Below, one piece after another: positions 25,077 to 34,190 of a DNA stretch of 64,000 nucleotides (positions are counted from its first letter, which is position 1; each line of letters starts with the position of its first letter). Source of the stretch: 2-02-FULL-48-14 sp964356195 (GTDB lineage Bacteria > Patescibacteriota > Gracilibacteria > UBA1369 > 2-02-FULL-48-14). A program made the translations under genes and the position numbers. The notes under the pieces were generated by a model. That model searched no databases, had not been told where the DNA came from, and saw only the letters and a list, made by a program, of their open reading frames with translations. The stretch lies in contig CAYHGP010000005.1 of assembly GCA_964356195.1 (NCBI GenBank), positions 10,911 to 74,910 on the forward strand, read 5' to 3'.

Positions 25077-25218
25077 ATACTCGGCGGAGCCGGGGCTCCT
25101 GAGTTAAAAAAGTGAGTGGATTCTAAGGTAGCGTGAGCGTTAAGTCAAGTTTTGTAGAATCAAGAGACCCAACCGTGGAGCGGAGGGTCTCTATTCGGAG
25201 TTGAATTGAGGGCTTCGC

Positions 25219-28164
25219 CTAGCTGCACCCCATGCTATTTCCGCAGTTCAGACATTTGTAACAGGTGGCGTTGCGAACGGTAACGTGACCACAGGTGCCG
25301 CAGAGGGGGGCATCGCCCATCATGCTTTTCAGCTGGTCGTTGAGAGAATTTGCGCTTGCGGGCATGGTCTCGATTTGGTTTGTGTCGGTGGCCTCATTCA
25401 TGATGGCTTCGGTGATTTTGCCTTTGGCCGTGTTTTCCATGAGCTGGGTCGTTTTGGGCTCCACGTGGACGAAGTCGGTGCGGCCGAGGTATTCCATGCC
25501 TAGGACTCGGAAGATGAAATCCACAATGGAAGTACAGGTTCGAATGTTTGGGTGAGTGGTGAATCCACTGGGATCGAAGCGTGTGAAGGTGAAGGAATCG
25601 ACGTATTTTTCGAGAGGTACGCCGTATTGTAGGCCGATGGACACGGCCACCGCGAAACAGTTCAAGAGGCTTCGGTAGGAAGCTCCTTCTTTGAAGGTGT
25701 CGATGAAGATTTCGCCGAGCTTGCCGTCGTCGTATTCGCCGGTGCGAAGGTACATTTTTTGACCGGCCACGGCGGCTTCCACGGTGATTCCGTTGCGCTT
25801 TGCGGAGAGATTCACTTTGCTGCCTCGGAGAATGGCGCCTTCCGGAAGGGTTGCATTAGCAATGGCAGCGGCCATACCGGCATCGGTGTTTTTATCTTTT
25901 TTGTTGGAGAGAGGTTGAGAGTGCTTGCTTCCGTCACGGTAAAGGGCAATGGCCTTGATGCCGAGTTTCCAGGATTGCATGTAAATGCTTCGGATGTCGG
26001 CGACGGTGGCTTCATGTGGAAGGTTCACGGTTTTGGAAATGGCTCCGGACATGAAAGGTTGTACGGCGGCCATCATTTTCACGTGGCCGAGAGGCGCGAT
26101 GTAACGCGTGCCTTTTCCACATTTGTTGGCGCAATCGAAGATCGCAAAATGTTCTTCTTTGAGATGAGGAGCGCCTTCTAAAGTTTGCGCGCCTTCGCCT
26201 CCGTTTTTACCAAGAACGTAATCAATAATTTCTGTGATTTGATCGGTGGTGTAGCCGAGTCTTTCAAGGACGAGAGGGATGGATTTGTTGATGATTTTGA
26301 AGTATCCGCCTCCGGCGAGTTTCTTCCATTTCACGAGGGAGAATTCGGGCTCGACTCCGGTGGTGTCGCAATCCATGAGCAGACCGATGGTTCCGGTGGG
26401 TGCGAGTACGGTGGCTTGTGCGTTGCGGTAGCCGTATTTTTCTCCGAGTGTTACAGCGAGGTCGGCGTCTTCACAAGCGGCTTCGTACAAAGCGGCTCCG
26501 GAAAGTTTTTTGTCGATGGCGTGGGCGGCGGCTTGGTGCTTACCCATGACGCGGAGCATTCCTTTCTTGTTTTTTTCGTGAGCGGCAAAAGTTCCGACGG
26601 CGCGGGCCATTTCAGCGGAAACGGCGAAGGCTCGGCAGTGAAGAATGGCGGTGAGGGCGGCGGCAATGCTGCGGCCTTGGTCGCTGTCGTAAGGAATTCC
26701 CATCATCATGAGCAGGGTTCCGAGGTTGGCGTAACCGAGTCCGAGAGGACGAAAATCGTGACTGTTTTGTGCGATGGCTGGAGTTGGGTAGGACGAAAGA
26801 TCCACGAGGATTTCTTGAGCGATGAAGAAAATTTCTACGGCGTGACGGTACGCTTCGATGTCGAAAGTGCCGTCGTCGTTCAAGAATTTTACAAGGTTGA
26901 GGGAAGCGAGGTTGCAGGCCGTGTCATCGAGGAACATATATTCGCTGCAAGGGTTCGAGCCGTTGATGCGGCCGCTTGCGGGGCTGGTGTGCCAGTCGTT
27001 GATGGTGGTGTCGAATTGAAGGCCCGGGTCGGCACAGCTCCAAGCGGCGCTGCAGATGGTATCGAAGAGTTCGCCGGCATCGTGTTCTTCGTATTTTTCT
27101 CCGTTGGTGCGGAAGCGAGTCCAGAATTTTTCACCGTTTTCCACGGCGCTCATGAATTCGTCGGTGACACGTACGGAGTTGTTGGAGTTTTGTCCGGAAA
27201 CGGTGTGGTAGGCTTCACCGCGCCAGTCGCCTTCGTAGCCGGCATCAATCAAGGCCTTGGCTTTCTTTTCGGATTCCACTTTCCAGTTCACAAAGTCGAG
27301 AATTTCAGGATGGTCGATGTTGAGAACCACCATTTTGGCGGCACGGCGTGTGGTTCCTCCGGACTTAATGGCTCCGGCCCCACGGTCGAGGACTTCGAGA
27401 AAGGACATCAATCCTGAAGAAATTCCGCCACCGGAAAGATTTTCAAAGCGGGAACGAATGTTGGAGAAATTGGAGCCGGTTCCGGATCCGTACTTGAAGA
27501 GTTTGGCTTCGTTTTTGGCGAGTTCAAAAATCCCCATGAGTGAGTCGTCCACTTTTTGAATGAAGCAGGCGCTGCACTGAGGGCGAGCGTAAGCGTTGTC
27601 AATTTCGACAATGGCGGCCTGGTCATAGTCCCAAGCGTAATTTCCTTTGTCGCCGGTGACGCCGTATTCGTGGAAGAGTCCGCAATTGAACCACACGGGG
27701 GAGTTGAAGGCGCCGTGTTGGGTGATGCACATGAATTTGAGTTCTTGTTCGAAATTGTCCGCATCTTCGCTGCTGGCAAAATAACCCTTGGCCTCTCCAA
27801 AAGTGCGGATTGTGTGTGACACGCGGTGAACCACTTGTTTGGCGCTGGTTTCGCTATCCACTCCATTGGAATCCGGGCTAGCGCCCCGCTTGCGGAAATA
27901 TTTTTGAGCGATGATGTCGGTGGCGAGTTGAGACCATGTTTTTGGCACTTCCACATTTCTCATTTCAAAAACCACGGTTCCGTCCGGTTCGGTGATGCGG
28001 GATTCGCGGAGTTCAAAATCCACCATTTCGAAGGCATCCATTCCGGCCTTGGTGTAACGTCGTTTGACGCTGAGGGCTTTCCCAGCGGATTTCGCCTCTT
28101 GAGGGCGTTTGAGGGAAGCGGGTGTTTGGGCCGTAAGGTCGGGAAGGGTGATGGATTGAGCCAT
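25219..28164 (-). CDS. nrdJ: adenosylcobalamin-dependent ribonucleotide reductase (class II)
   Basis: 981 aa. Makes deoxyribonucleotides using B12 rather than oxygen. Active-site block NGSNPCSEYMFLDDTACNLASLNL, earlier RPQCSACFIQKVDDSLMGIF and GSGTGSNFSNIRSRFE, and PTGTIGLLMDCDTTGVEPEFSL are typical of the long NrdJ type. A TSCPD-like domain (about residues 755-860) and a C-terminal zinc-type tail with CGTCGH and CYKCLNCGNSMGCS complete it. No cobalamin synthesis genes are in the window. Tandem NrdR-like boxes lie upstream. Confidence 0.96.
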   Translation of the reverse strand: MAQSITLPDLTAQTPASLKRPQEAKSAGKALSVKRRYTKAGMDAFEMVDFELRESRITEPDGTVVFEMRNVEVPKTWSQLATDIIAQKYFRKRGASPDSNGVDSETSAKQVVHRVSHTIRTFGEAKGYFASSEDADNFEQELKFMCITQHGAFNSPVWFNCGLFHEYGVTGDKGNYAWDYDQAAIVEIDNAYARPQCSACFIQKVDDSLMGIFELAKNEAKLFKYGSGTGSNFSNIRSRFENLSGGGISSGLMSFLEVLDRGAGAIKSGGTTRRAAKMVVLNIDHPEILDFVNWKVESEKKAKALIDAGYEGDWRGEAYHTVSGQNSNNSVRVTDEFMSAVENGEKFWTRFRTNGEKYEEHDAGELFDTICSAAWSCADPGLQFDTTINDWHTSPASGRINGSNPCSEYMFLDDTACNLASLNLVKFLNDDGTFDIEAYRHAVEIFFIAQEILVDLSSYPTPAIAQNSHDFRPLGLGYANLGTLLMMMGIPYDSDQGRSIAAALTAILHCRAFAVSAEMARAVGTFAAHEKNKKGMLRVMGKHQAAAHAIDKKLSGAALYEAACEDADLAVTLGEKYGYRNAQATVLAPTGTIGLLMDCDTTGVEPEFSLVKWKKLAGGGYFKIINKSIPLVLERLGYTTDQITEIIDYVLGKNGGEGAQTLEGAPHLKEEHFAIFDCANKCGKGTRYIAPLGHVKMMAAVQPFMSGAISKTVNLPHEATVADIRSIYMQSWKLGIKAIALYRDGSKHSQPLSNKKDKNTDAGMAAAIANATLPEGAILRGSKVNLSAKRNGITVEAAVAGQKMYLRTGEYDDGKLGEIFIDTFKEGASYRSLLNCFAVAVSIGLQYGVPLEKYVDSFTFTRFDPSGFTTHPNIRTCTSIVDFIFRVLGMEYLGRTDFVHVEPKTTQLMENTAKGKITEAIMNEATDTNQIETMPASANSLNDQLKSMMGDAPLCGTCGHVTVRNATCYKCLNCGNSMGCS

Positions 28165-28191
28165 GGCGTGGGGAATTAAGAAAAAGAATCA

Positions 28192-28207
28192 CAGCCCGTT
28201 GGGGCTG
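28192..28207 (-). terminator. attenuator-like hairpin in the nrdJ leader
   Basis: Minus strand CAGCCC-CAAC-GGGCTG followed after 4 nt by a U-rich run (TTCTTTTTC). It sits between the NrdR-like boxes and the nrdJ ATG, where it could act as an intrinsic terminator/attenuator. Confidence 0.45.
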
Positions 28208-28221
28208 GAAAGAGCGATTAG

Positions 28222-28269
28222 ACACAAGATATAGGGGATTTATGTCTGGTGTACCACAAGATATCGAAA
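28222..28269 (-). promoter_or_regulatory. tandem NrdR-box-like sites before nrdJ
   Basis: Two 16-mers on the minus strand, CCCCTATATCTTGTGT (28237-28222) and TTTCGATATCTTGTGG (28269-28254), match the known NrdR box ACACTATATATTGTGT at 13 and 10 of 16 positions. They are separated by 16 bp, so centres are 32 bp (three helical turns) apart, which is the standard NrdR arrangement. NrdR represses ribonucleotide reductase genes when dATP is high. Confidence 0.75.
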
Positions 28270-28393
28270 AACCTCGGGATGGTCAAAGCAAAGTTTTCCA
28301 TATTCGTTTGACGTCGGACCTGCTTGAAGTTGTGGTTGAAATTTGAATCCGAAAGCCTGTGTTGTGGGGTAGGAGGGGAGCCTCTTAGGGGCC

Positions 28394-28422
28394 TTGACAG
28401 AAATTGGCTTCAGGTTTATTAT
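28394..28422 (+). promoter_or_regulatory. promoter of the repeat-bearing large protein
   Basis: Consensus TTGACA (28394-28399), 17 bp, TATTAT (28417-28422). Start near 28429 gives a leader of about 19 nt to the ATG at 28448. Confidence 0.75.
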
Positions 28423-28447
28423 GTTGTAATCCGATTTAATCTGAACT

Positions 28448-30536
28448 ATGGCANNNNNNNNNNNNNNNNNNNNNNNNNNNNNNNNNNNNNNNNNNNNNNN
28501 NNNNNNNNNNNNNNNNNNNNNNNNNNNNNNNNNNNNNNNNNNNNNNNNNNNNNGATGACGAGCCTGCTGCGCCTAGAGTTCCTGTGCCAAGCACTCCTAG
28601 TCCCACTCCTCGAGGTTCTCGCTCTGCCGTCTGGGTGGATGATGAGTCAGCCTTTTCGCCACGTGCTGATGATGCAAATGATCCCGATTCCGTGCCGAGT
28701 GGCATCTCTTCCGTGGTACGTTTCGACGAAGGTGCATTTGAAGTTAATGAGCGTGAAATATATGTGAGAGGTGAAATTGTTCTTAAAGACCGTTCGTATG
28801 GGTTTAGAGTTTTAAATGACGGAATAGTGCATGTTATGGGGGATGATTATAATTGGGCTCCTGCTCCGTGGGCGAGGCTTCTCGTTCAAACCGCTATCAA
28901 CCAACGATTTAGAGAGTCAGGTTTGGAAGGCGGTGTTGAGTTGGAGGGAGATCGGTTGGTTTTTAGGTTAAATAGGGGTTCCGGGGAGTCTTTTGACGAG
29001 GAACCCGTAGATGATTTGCCTTCCTCTGCCCGTGCTCCATCTGTTTTGGCTTCGACCTGGAAGTGGCTGATCACTGATCCTGATAAACCTGCAGTAGCTC
29101 CTGACCCTGATGCAGAGGAGACGGAATCAAGATCTGTTTTGGCTTCGACCTGGAAGTGGCTGATCACTGATCCTGATAAACCTGCAGTAGCTCCTGACCC
29201 TGATGCAGAGGAGACGGAATCAAGATCTGTTTTGGCTTCGACCTGGAAGTGGTTGATCACAGATTCGGCAGAAACCCCGGCGGGAGCGCCGCTCGCTGTA
29301 CAGCGAGGGTTTTGGGCGAGAGTGGGGGGAGGGGCTCTCAATATGATTCGTACTGAACCGGGAAGCATTGGTCAACTTAAACGTGTTTCCGACGCTGAAA
29401 TGTCTGCGTATAGGGCCGGTGTGATTATGGATCGATTGGGTGTGGATAAGATTTTTGACAGTCTTGGTACTTTTACATTGGGTAGCTTGAATGTTGCCGT
29501 TTCTTTCGCTGCTTTTATGCACTTGTCTGCACATGGAGCAAGAGCGGGGATTGGCTTTGCAGATTATCTTAAAATTGCCGGGTACCAGACCGGGAATGTT
29601 TTTTACGGGATTGGTCGAGGACTCGTTGGCAAGATTCCACTTGCCGGAACTTTCCTCAAAGAAAATGTTCTTCCCGAATATCGTGCTTATGAGAAATCAG
29701 CAAAACTCTTTGAACCTGCTTTAGAAGTTGCGATTGAGAGGGCGAGGGATGCAGGTCTCACGGAGGGTGAGATTGAGGAAGCGCTTAAGGAAGATGCTAC
29801 AATCAAAGAAAAATGGAAGAAAAAAGCTGAGAAGAAGGGCAAAGAAGCTCATGGCGGAGGAGACGGTCATGGGACGGATGCCGGTACTCACGGTCCTCAG
29901 TCGCCGGAAGCAGCAAAGAAGGCTCTTGTGCAAATGGTTGCCGCGCATTTGATGTATAAAGATGTTACGACTGAGGAACTTAAAAGGGCTGATCCTACTT
30001 TGTGGGCGACTTTAGACGCGGAGATCAAAAGGGTGAATAAAGGGCATTCAAATTTGAATGCAGGAGAACGTCAGGCCGGGCATGCTTTGCATGAGGTAAT
30101 GCATGACTCCAAGCCTGCTGTGGACAAGGCTTCCCGAGCGGCGCGTGCTCACTTTAATACTCTTATGGAGAGGGCCGGTTTGGTTCCTGATCCTCGTAGT
30201 GAAAGTACTTCTTGGTTCAATTGGGCACTTGCCCATGCGCAGCATCATGTTGATAGTGTGGATGCTCCGGCAGGTACGAAAGCACCTCTTGTCGATGAGC
30301 ATTTTTTGCCTCATGTGGTGAATGAACGGTTCGGTTGGGAACTGCGTCGTCAATTGGGTGGAACTGTTCGTAGTGAAGACGCAAGGAATCTTATAGGCCG
30401 TTTTGCCGCAAGCCCCGATGTTCATAAAATTCAAGACTTGATTGAGGGGCCTGAAAATTCACACAACAATGAGCGCTTAGGTGCTTTGGTGAGAGCGGTT
30501 GTAAGTGGTGGCGGAGCTGGGCACAGCGGGCATTAA
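28448..30536 (+). CDS. large unknown protein with 31-residue tandem repeat, interrupted by a gap
   Basis: Starts ATG-GCA at 28448, then a 100-N gap; the frame resumes at 28554 and runs 660 codons to the TAA. The post-gap part begins with a Pro-rich acidic linker, then a small domain (RFDEGAFEVNEREIYVRGEIVLKD). Then come two identical and one partial copy of a repeat starting VLASTWKWLITD. A long helical region follows, with one weakly hydrophobic stretch (GSLNVAVSFAAFMHLSAHGARAG), a Lys/Glu segment and a Gly/His-rich segment (AHGGGDGHGTDAGTHG). No signal peptide is visible and no family is recognised. It converges with the next gene 1 bp away. Confidence 0.75.
28454..28553. other. scaffold gap (100 N)
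   Basis: One hundred Ns two codons after the start of the repeat-bearing gene. Flanks not duplicated. Confidence 0.99.
29040..29262 (+). repeat. 93-bp tandem repeat inside the large unknown protein
   Basis: Copies start at 29040, 29133 and 29226; the first two are complete and appear identical, the third keeps only the first 37 or so bases (one C/T change). Each unit encodes VLASTWKWLITD followed by DPDKPAVAPDPDAEETESRS. Near-identity at DNA level points to recent duplication. Confidence 0.9.
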
Positions 30537-30537
30537 T

Positions 30538-31176
30538 TTAATGCGAACCACATCCGCAAGCGTCTCCGCCGGAACCGCAGGCGCAGCCGGATTTTTTGAC
30601 TCCGGTAAAGTTTGGATTTGTGATTTTGAAGCCGGAGCCGTAGGCGCTTTCAATGAAGTCCACTTCTGCGCCGGCGAGGTTTTTTAAAGACTCGGGGTCG
30701 AGGTAAATGGAAACGCCATGGAATTCAAAAGTCTTTTCATCGTCGCCGGCTTTTTCTTGAAAATCCATGCCGTAAGTGGGTTCGCGCCCATCGTTATCGG
30801 CGGCGGTGATTTTGAGTCCGAAGCCTTCCTTGCCTTCGGCTTTTGCAAATTCTTTCACTTTGGTCGCGGCGTTTTCGGTCATGTAAATGCCGTCGTCCGG
30901 AGCGCGTCGGCGAGCGAGGGCCAAGTCGTTGATTCTGGCTATCATCTCATCCACGGTTTCTTCGGAAATTCCGTGACTCATGGCGCCCATTTTCAGAGGT
31001 TCGAAAACGTTCACGCTGCAACTGGTGCAGTGTAAGCCAAAATCTTGCATGATTTGCGCGGAGTCGGGCAGACGGTTGAGTACGTCGCCAATGAGCATAT
31101 CCCCATTAATCAGCGGTTTCTGTGCTGACTTCCTGGGTGACGGTTTCGACTTGGATTTCACTTTGGTCTTCGACAT
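30538..31176 (-). CDS. DUF1858 and HesB/IscA-like fusion protein
   Basis: 212 aa from ATG 31176. A Lys-rich leader (MSKTKVKSKSKPSPRKSAQK) precedes a DUF1858 domain (about 27-85: INGDMLIGDVLNRLPDSAQIMQDFGLHCTSC, with the CTSC pair). Then comes a HesB/IscA-like iron-sulfur carrier domain (about 95-195) ending with a Cys-rich tail CACGSGG...CGCGSH. These domains bind or deliver Fe-S clusters; the fusion suggests a scaffold with its own donor/sensor module. The first 71 bp overlap the 58-aa ORF in another frame. A shorter start at 31098 would cut the DUF1858 domain. Confidence 0.85.
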   Translation of the reverse strand: MSKTKVKSKSKPSPRKSAQKPLINGDMLIGDVLNRLPDSAQIMQDFGLHCTSCSVNVFEPLKMGAMSHGISEETVDEMIARINDLALARRRAPDDGIYMTENAATKVKEFAKAEGKEGFGLKITAADNDGREPTYGMDFQEKAGDDEKTFEFHGVSIYLDPESLKNLAGAEVDFIESAYGSGFKITNPNFTGVKKSGCACGSGGDACGCGSH

Positions 31177-31282
31177 TAGTTTCTTGTTGAGAACCCAATA
31201 GTACCATAGCCGGTCCAATGGCGCCAAGCAGGAGTCCGAGTACCATTAAGGCGGCGACAATGCGAAAAATAGTCTTCTGCAT
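31106..31282 (-). CDS. small membrane protein, 58 aa
   Basis: ATG at 31282 directly abuts the TAA of the upstream membrane gene (TAAATG), a strong sign of coupling. MQKTIFRIVAALMVLGLLLGAIGPAMVLLG forms one TM helix (about 6-29), followed by an acidic tail (SQQETNVEDQSEIQVE to STETAD). It overlaps the N-terminal coding part of the DUF1858-HesB gene out of frame. Function unknown. Either this ORF or the basic leader of the next protein may be non-coding; the coupling favours both being real. Confidence 0.55.
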   Translation of the reverse strand: MQKTIFRIVAALMVLGLLLGAIGPAMVLLGSQQETNVEDQSEIQVETVTQEVSTETAD

Positions 31283-31651
31283 TTATAAAAGTTGAGTGTC
31301 TACATAAACCAATCCGAGAGCAAAAATCAATCCGAGGAAACCAAAGATTGGCAGTCGTTCTTCGCTTACGAATCGCATTTTCCATTTCACGACTGAAGGA
31401 GAAAGGTGGGAAATTCCTCCGATTGCGATGATGACGGCAATCCAGGAAAGCAAACTTTCCCAGTCCCAGCCAAAGCTGCGGGGGGAAGTGGTGAGGATGA
31501 GCATAGCCATCATCATTGGCGCAATCGCGCTTACGAATTGAAGGGCTGCGGAGTTGGACCAGTCTTTTAAAACGCGGTACATTCCGCTGGGGTCGAGTAC
31601 CATTTTGAAAAGCACAGGAAGCATGAAGAGGGCGAGAAGGGTGAGGGTCAT
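31283..31651 (-). CDS. membrane protein, unknown, 122 aa
   Basis: From ATG 31651 (MTLTLLALFMLPVLFKMV): four hydrophobic helices at about 3-18, 36-54, 66-82 and 100-118. The frame continues 23 codons upstream, overlapping the next gene, but that segment is basic and not membrane-like. No family recognised. It lies in a run with the 370-aa protein upstream and the 58-aa protein downstream. Confidence 0.65.
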   Translation of the reverse strand: MTLTLLALFMLPVLFKMVLDPSGMYRVLKDWSNSAALQFVSAIAPMMMAMLILTTSPRSFGWDWESLLSWIAVIIAIGGISHLSPSVVKWKMRFVSEERLPIFGFLGLIFALGLVYVDTQLL

Positions 31652-31682
31652 ATGGCGTTGGTGAAGTGGCTTTATTAAAGCT

Positions 31683-32795
31683 CTATTCTTCCGGATCTTC
31701 AAGTGCATCCAAAATTTCAAGGACGTCGTCGGGGGAGTGCATGTCGGTCATCGTGAATAAATCCTCCACATCTGGATGGTGAGCGCTTACCGTGTAATAC
31801 GGCTTCCAGTCGTTAATGTAGCCAATGTCGAGGGTGTCTTTGTTTCCAAAGGTCATTTTCTCCACACCGAGGTGAAAACTATCAAAACCTTCCGTCCATT
31901 CAATTCCTTCAATGCTCAGTTGATTGGCTAAAAAATTTATTTTCTCCAAATCTTCCTCTAAATCGTCTCTTTCTTCGACACTTCGATCGAGAGCTTCTTC
32001 GCACTCGTCTGAACCTTCACAAATAGTTTCGACGCTGGGCGCTTGTTTGATGAAGGAGTCCAAGGCGTGATTGCAGACTTCCGTGAGGATTGCCGACGCG
32101 TTTTCGGGATCGGCATTGTAGGAGTAGTCCTTCACCCATTGTTCGGGCACGGTATGGAAAGCGAGAATATTGCTTGCGGGCGCTACGGACATTCTAAAGG
32201 TCGAATCATTTTCGTTGTAATTCGCGGCGTCGAGCTCCTCTAATTCTTCGAAGGCCGCATCGGTGAGCTCAGGATGTTCTTCGTGGTTTGCATTGATGCG
32301 TGCTACTTGTTCTGAATACATTGCATCGTTGCGTTCAGATAATTCCAGGTAATCGGGGGTTTCTTCGTCGGAAAACATACTGAAGTCCGTGAACTCCACC
32401 GGGACCGCTTCCGGATTGCTTTGCGGGTAACAGGACATCACGCTCGTGAAAAGGTTTGATCGTTGGGTGCACACAACGTCAGGATTACTTCGCATACAAT
32501 CGTACAGAGGTCTGAAGGCTTCGAAACCTCTTTGAATGGGTTCTGTGATTTTCACCTGAGCTTCGGGATTAGCTGTTTCCCGGGCGGTGTCCTCTTCGGA
32601 GCCTTCGACTAGACCGCTGATTTGGCGGCGGAGTCTTTCTAAATCTGGATCGGGTTGATGAGTTTTTGGAGCGCGGCTAATTGGGGAGGCTATTCCGTTT
32701 TTTTCCGGGCACTGGGTGAGCGCGAGCCCTAACAGGACAGTCAGACCAAGACCTGCAGCGACTTTTGTGCGAGAATTTTCAGGATTTTCGTTCAT
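31683..32795 (-). CDS. exported or membrane-anchored acidic protein, unknown
   Basis: 370 aa. The N-terminus (MNENPENSRTKVAAGLGLTVLLGLALTQC) has a hydrophobic segment ending in Cys29, like a lipoprotein signal, though the residue before the Cys is Gln, which is atypical; it may instead be a signal anchor. The rest is soluble and strongly acidic with several Cys (CMRSNPDVVC, SCYPQS, ICEGSDECEE) that could form disulfides outside the cell. The C-terminus contains repeated Asp/Glu. Function not recognised. A clear promoter lies upstream. Confidence 0.7.
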   Translation of the reverse strand: MNENPENSRTKVAAGLGLTVLLGLALTQCPEKNGIASPISRAPKTHQPDPDLERLRRQISGLVEGSEEDTARETANPEAQVKITEPIQRGFEAFRPLYDCMRSNPDVVCTQRSNLFTSVMSCYPQSNPEAVPVEFTDFSMFSDEETPDYLELSERNDAMYSEQVARINANHEEHPELTDAAFEELEELDAANYNENDSTFRMSVAPASNILAFHTVPEQWVKDYSYNADPENASAILTEVCNHALDSFIKQAPSVETICEGSDECEEALDRSVEERDDLEEDLEKINFLANQLSIEGIEWTEGFDSFHLGVEKMTFGNKDTLDIGYINDWKPYYTVSAHHPDVEDLFTMTDMHSPDDVLEILDALEDPEE

Positions 32796-32828
32796 GTATT
32801 TTCAGGTTTGAGGAACAGCCAAGAGATG

Positions 32829-32857
32829 ATTTTAACAGTTTTGACTGTATTAGTCAA
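32829..32857 (-). promoter_or_regulatory. promoter with internal dyad, before the 370-aa gene
   Basis: TTGACT (32857-32852), 17 bp, TAAAAT (32834-32829). The spacer contains the dyad ACAGT-CAAA-ACTGT, a possible operator. The -35 overlaps the queA stop codon. Confidence 0.65.
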
Positions 32858-33873
32858 AGCACCAACATACTGTCTCCAAATGAATAGAAGCGGAAGCCTT
32901 CGCGGAGGGCGATTTCGTAGATTTCTTTGAGATGGAGTTTGGCGCCTTTATGCTGGAGGAAGGCCTCCACGAGCATCATGAGGGAGGAACCGGGAATGTG
33001 AAAGTTGGTGAGGAGTTGATCGACGACTTTGAACTGGAAAGGCGGGAATATAAAAAGATTGGTTTTTGGGCCTTTGGTGAAAGTTTCCAATGTTCGCGTG
33101 GTGGTGGTTCCCACGGCGGTGCAGAGGTGACCTTGTTTTTTAAGAGCGAGGATTTTTTGGGCGACTTCATTGGCAATTTCATAATGTTCTTCATACAAAG
33201 TTTTGCTGGCGAGATGTTCCGGAAGCACCGGGGCAAAGGTGCCGAGGCCCACATGAAGGTTCACAAAAAGATGAGGGATGCCGGCTTGGTCCAGTTGATG
33301 AAAAACTCGGTCTGTGAAGTGCAGCGAAGCGGTGGGCGCGGCCACGGAGCCGGGATTTTTGGCGAAGATGGTTTGGTATTTTTTCCGAAGCTGTGTTTCC
33401 GTGAGCGGCGAATTTTGGATGTAATTCGGAATGGGTGTTTTGCCGAGGCGCGCGAGTAGCTGAGGAAGTTTGTGCAGATCGAAGTTTGCATGAAAAGTGA
33501 ACGCTTTTTCCGTGTCTTCGATGACTTCCAGGATGTGTTTAGAATTGAGCGTAATTTTTTCGCCGTTGCGCAAGCGGCGGTTGGCAATGGCCTTGAGGGT
33601 TCCGAGCTTGTAGTTTACTTCGGTGGGCAGGACGAGCAGCTCCAGGGGTTCGCCCGTAGGTACTCGCGTAAAGATGCGTGCCGGGACAACCTTGGTTTCA
33701 TTCATCACCAAAAAAGAAGTCGCTGGAAGGTATTTGGGAAGATTGTGAAAAAGGTCGAACTGAAGGGTGTTCGTGCGGGTATCGTAAATCAGGAGCTTTG
33801 AAGCGTCCCGAGGGGAGGCGGGTTTTTGTGCGATGGAAGCTTCCGGGAGTTCGTAGTAATAAAGCGGATCCAT
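32854..33873 (-). CDS. queA: tRNA preQ1(34) S-adenosylmethionine ribosyltransferase-isomerase
   Basis: 339 aa, full length. It transfers and isomerises the ribosyl part of SAM to 7-aminomethyl-7-deazaguanine in tRNA (queuosine pathway). Recognisable blocks: YYYELPEASIAQKPASPRDASKLL at the N-terminus, NETKVVPARIF, KNPGSVAAPTASLHFT, HLFVNLHVGLGTFAPV, and GSSLMMLVEAF near the end. Its ATG directly abuts the TAA of the 101-aa gene. Other queuosine genes are not in the window, so the organism probably salvages preQ1-tRNA via tgt elsewhere (inference). Confidence 0.95.
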   Translation of the reverse strand: MDPLYYYELPEASIAQKPASPRDASKLLIYDTRTNTLQFDLFHNLPKYLPATSFLVMNETKVVPARIFTRVPTGEPLELLVLPTEVNYKLGTLKAIANRRLRNGEKITLNSKHILEVIEDTEKAFTFHANFDLHKLPQLLARLGKTPIPNYIQNSPLTETQLRKKYQTIFAKNPGSVAAPTASLHFTDRVFHQLDQAGIPHLFVNLHVGLGTFAPVLPEHLASKTLYEEHYEIANEVAQKILALKKQGHLCTAVGTTTTRTLETFTKGPKTNLFIFPPFQFKVVDQLLTNFHIPGSSLMMLVEAFLQHKGAKLHLKEIYEIALREGFRFYSFGDSMLVL

Positions 33874-34179
33874 TTATGCAGCCTTGAGCGCGGTGCGTGC
33901 TTCGGTGAGACTTTCTTCGAATTCATCAATTTCACTTTCCAAGGTGGAAAGTAATTCGTCGAAGCCTTCATCGTCGGACTGTTCCGCTTCATCGTAAGTG
34001 AGACGCAAGTTTTCCAGGCTCATGCGAAGTTCGTGGAGAGTATCTCCGTCTCCGTCATCATCGCTCCAGTCTTCGTCGCTGTCGGAAAGGTTATCAAACT
34101 GTTCTTGAAGTTCATCGACTTCTTCGGACCATTCTTCGAGCTTATCTTTGATGGCTTCCATGGTTTCTGTGCGATTCAT
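33874..34179 (-). CDS. acidic coiled-coil protein, unknown, 101 aa
   Basis: From ATG 34179 (MNRTETMEAIKDKLEEW). Two long amphipathic helices (about 6-33 and 48-100) rich in Glu and Leu at heptad spacing, with an Asp/Ser-rich hinge (SDSDEDWSDDDGDGD). No Cys, no membrane segment. The role is unknown; the shape suggests an oligomerising or adaptor protein. It is the middle gene of an MFS / 101-aa / queA run; the TAA touches the queA ATG. Confidence 0.65.
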   Translation of the reverse strand: MNRTETMEAIKDKLEEWSEEVDELQEQFDNLSDSDEDWSDDDGDGDTLHELRMSLENLRLTYDEAEQSDDEGFDELLSTLESEIDEFEESLTEARTALKAA

Positions 34180-34190
34180 AGTGAGTGTGG

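Noticed and set aside
28165..28300. Cobalamin riboswitch before the B12-dependent reductase
   Set aside because: No B12-box or typical conserved core is visible; the region is explained by NrdR-like boxes and a short hairpin.
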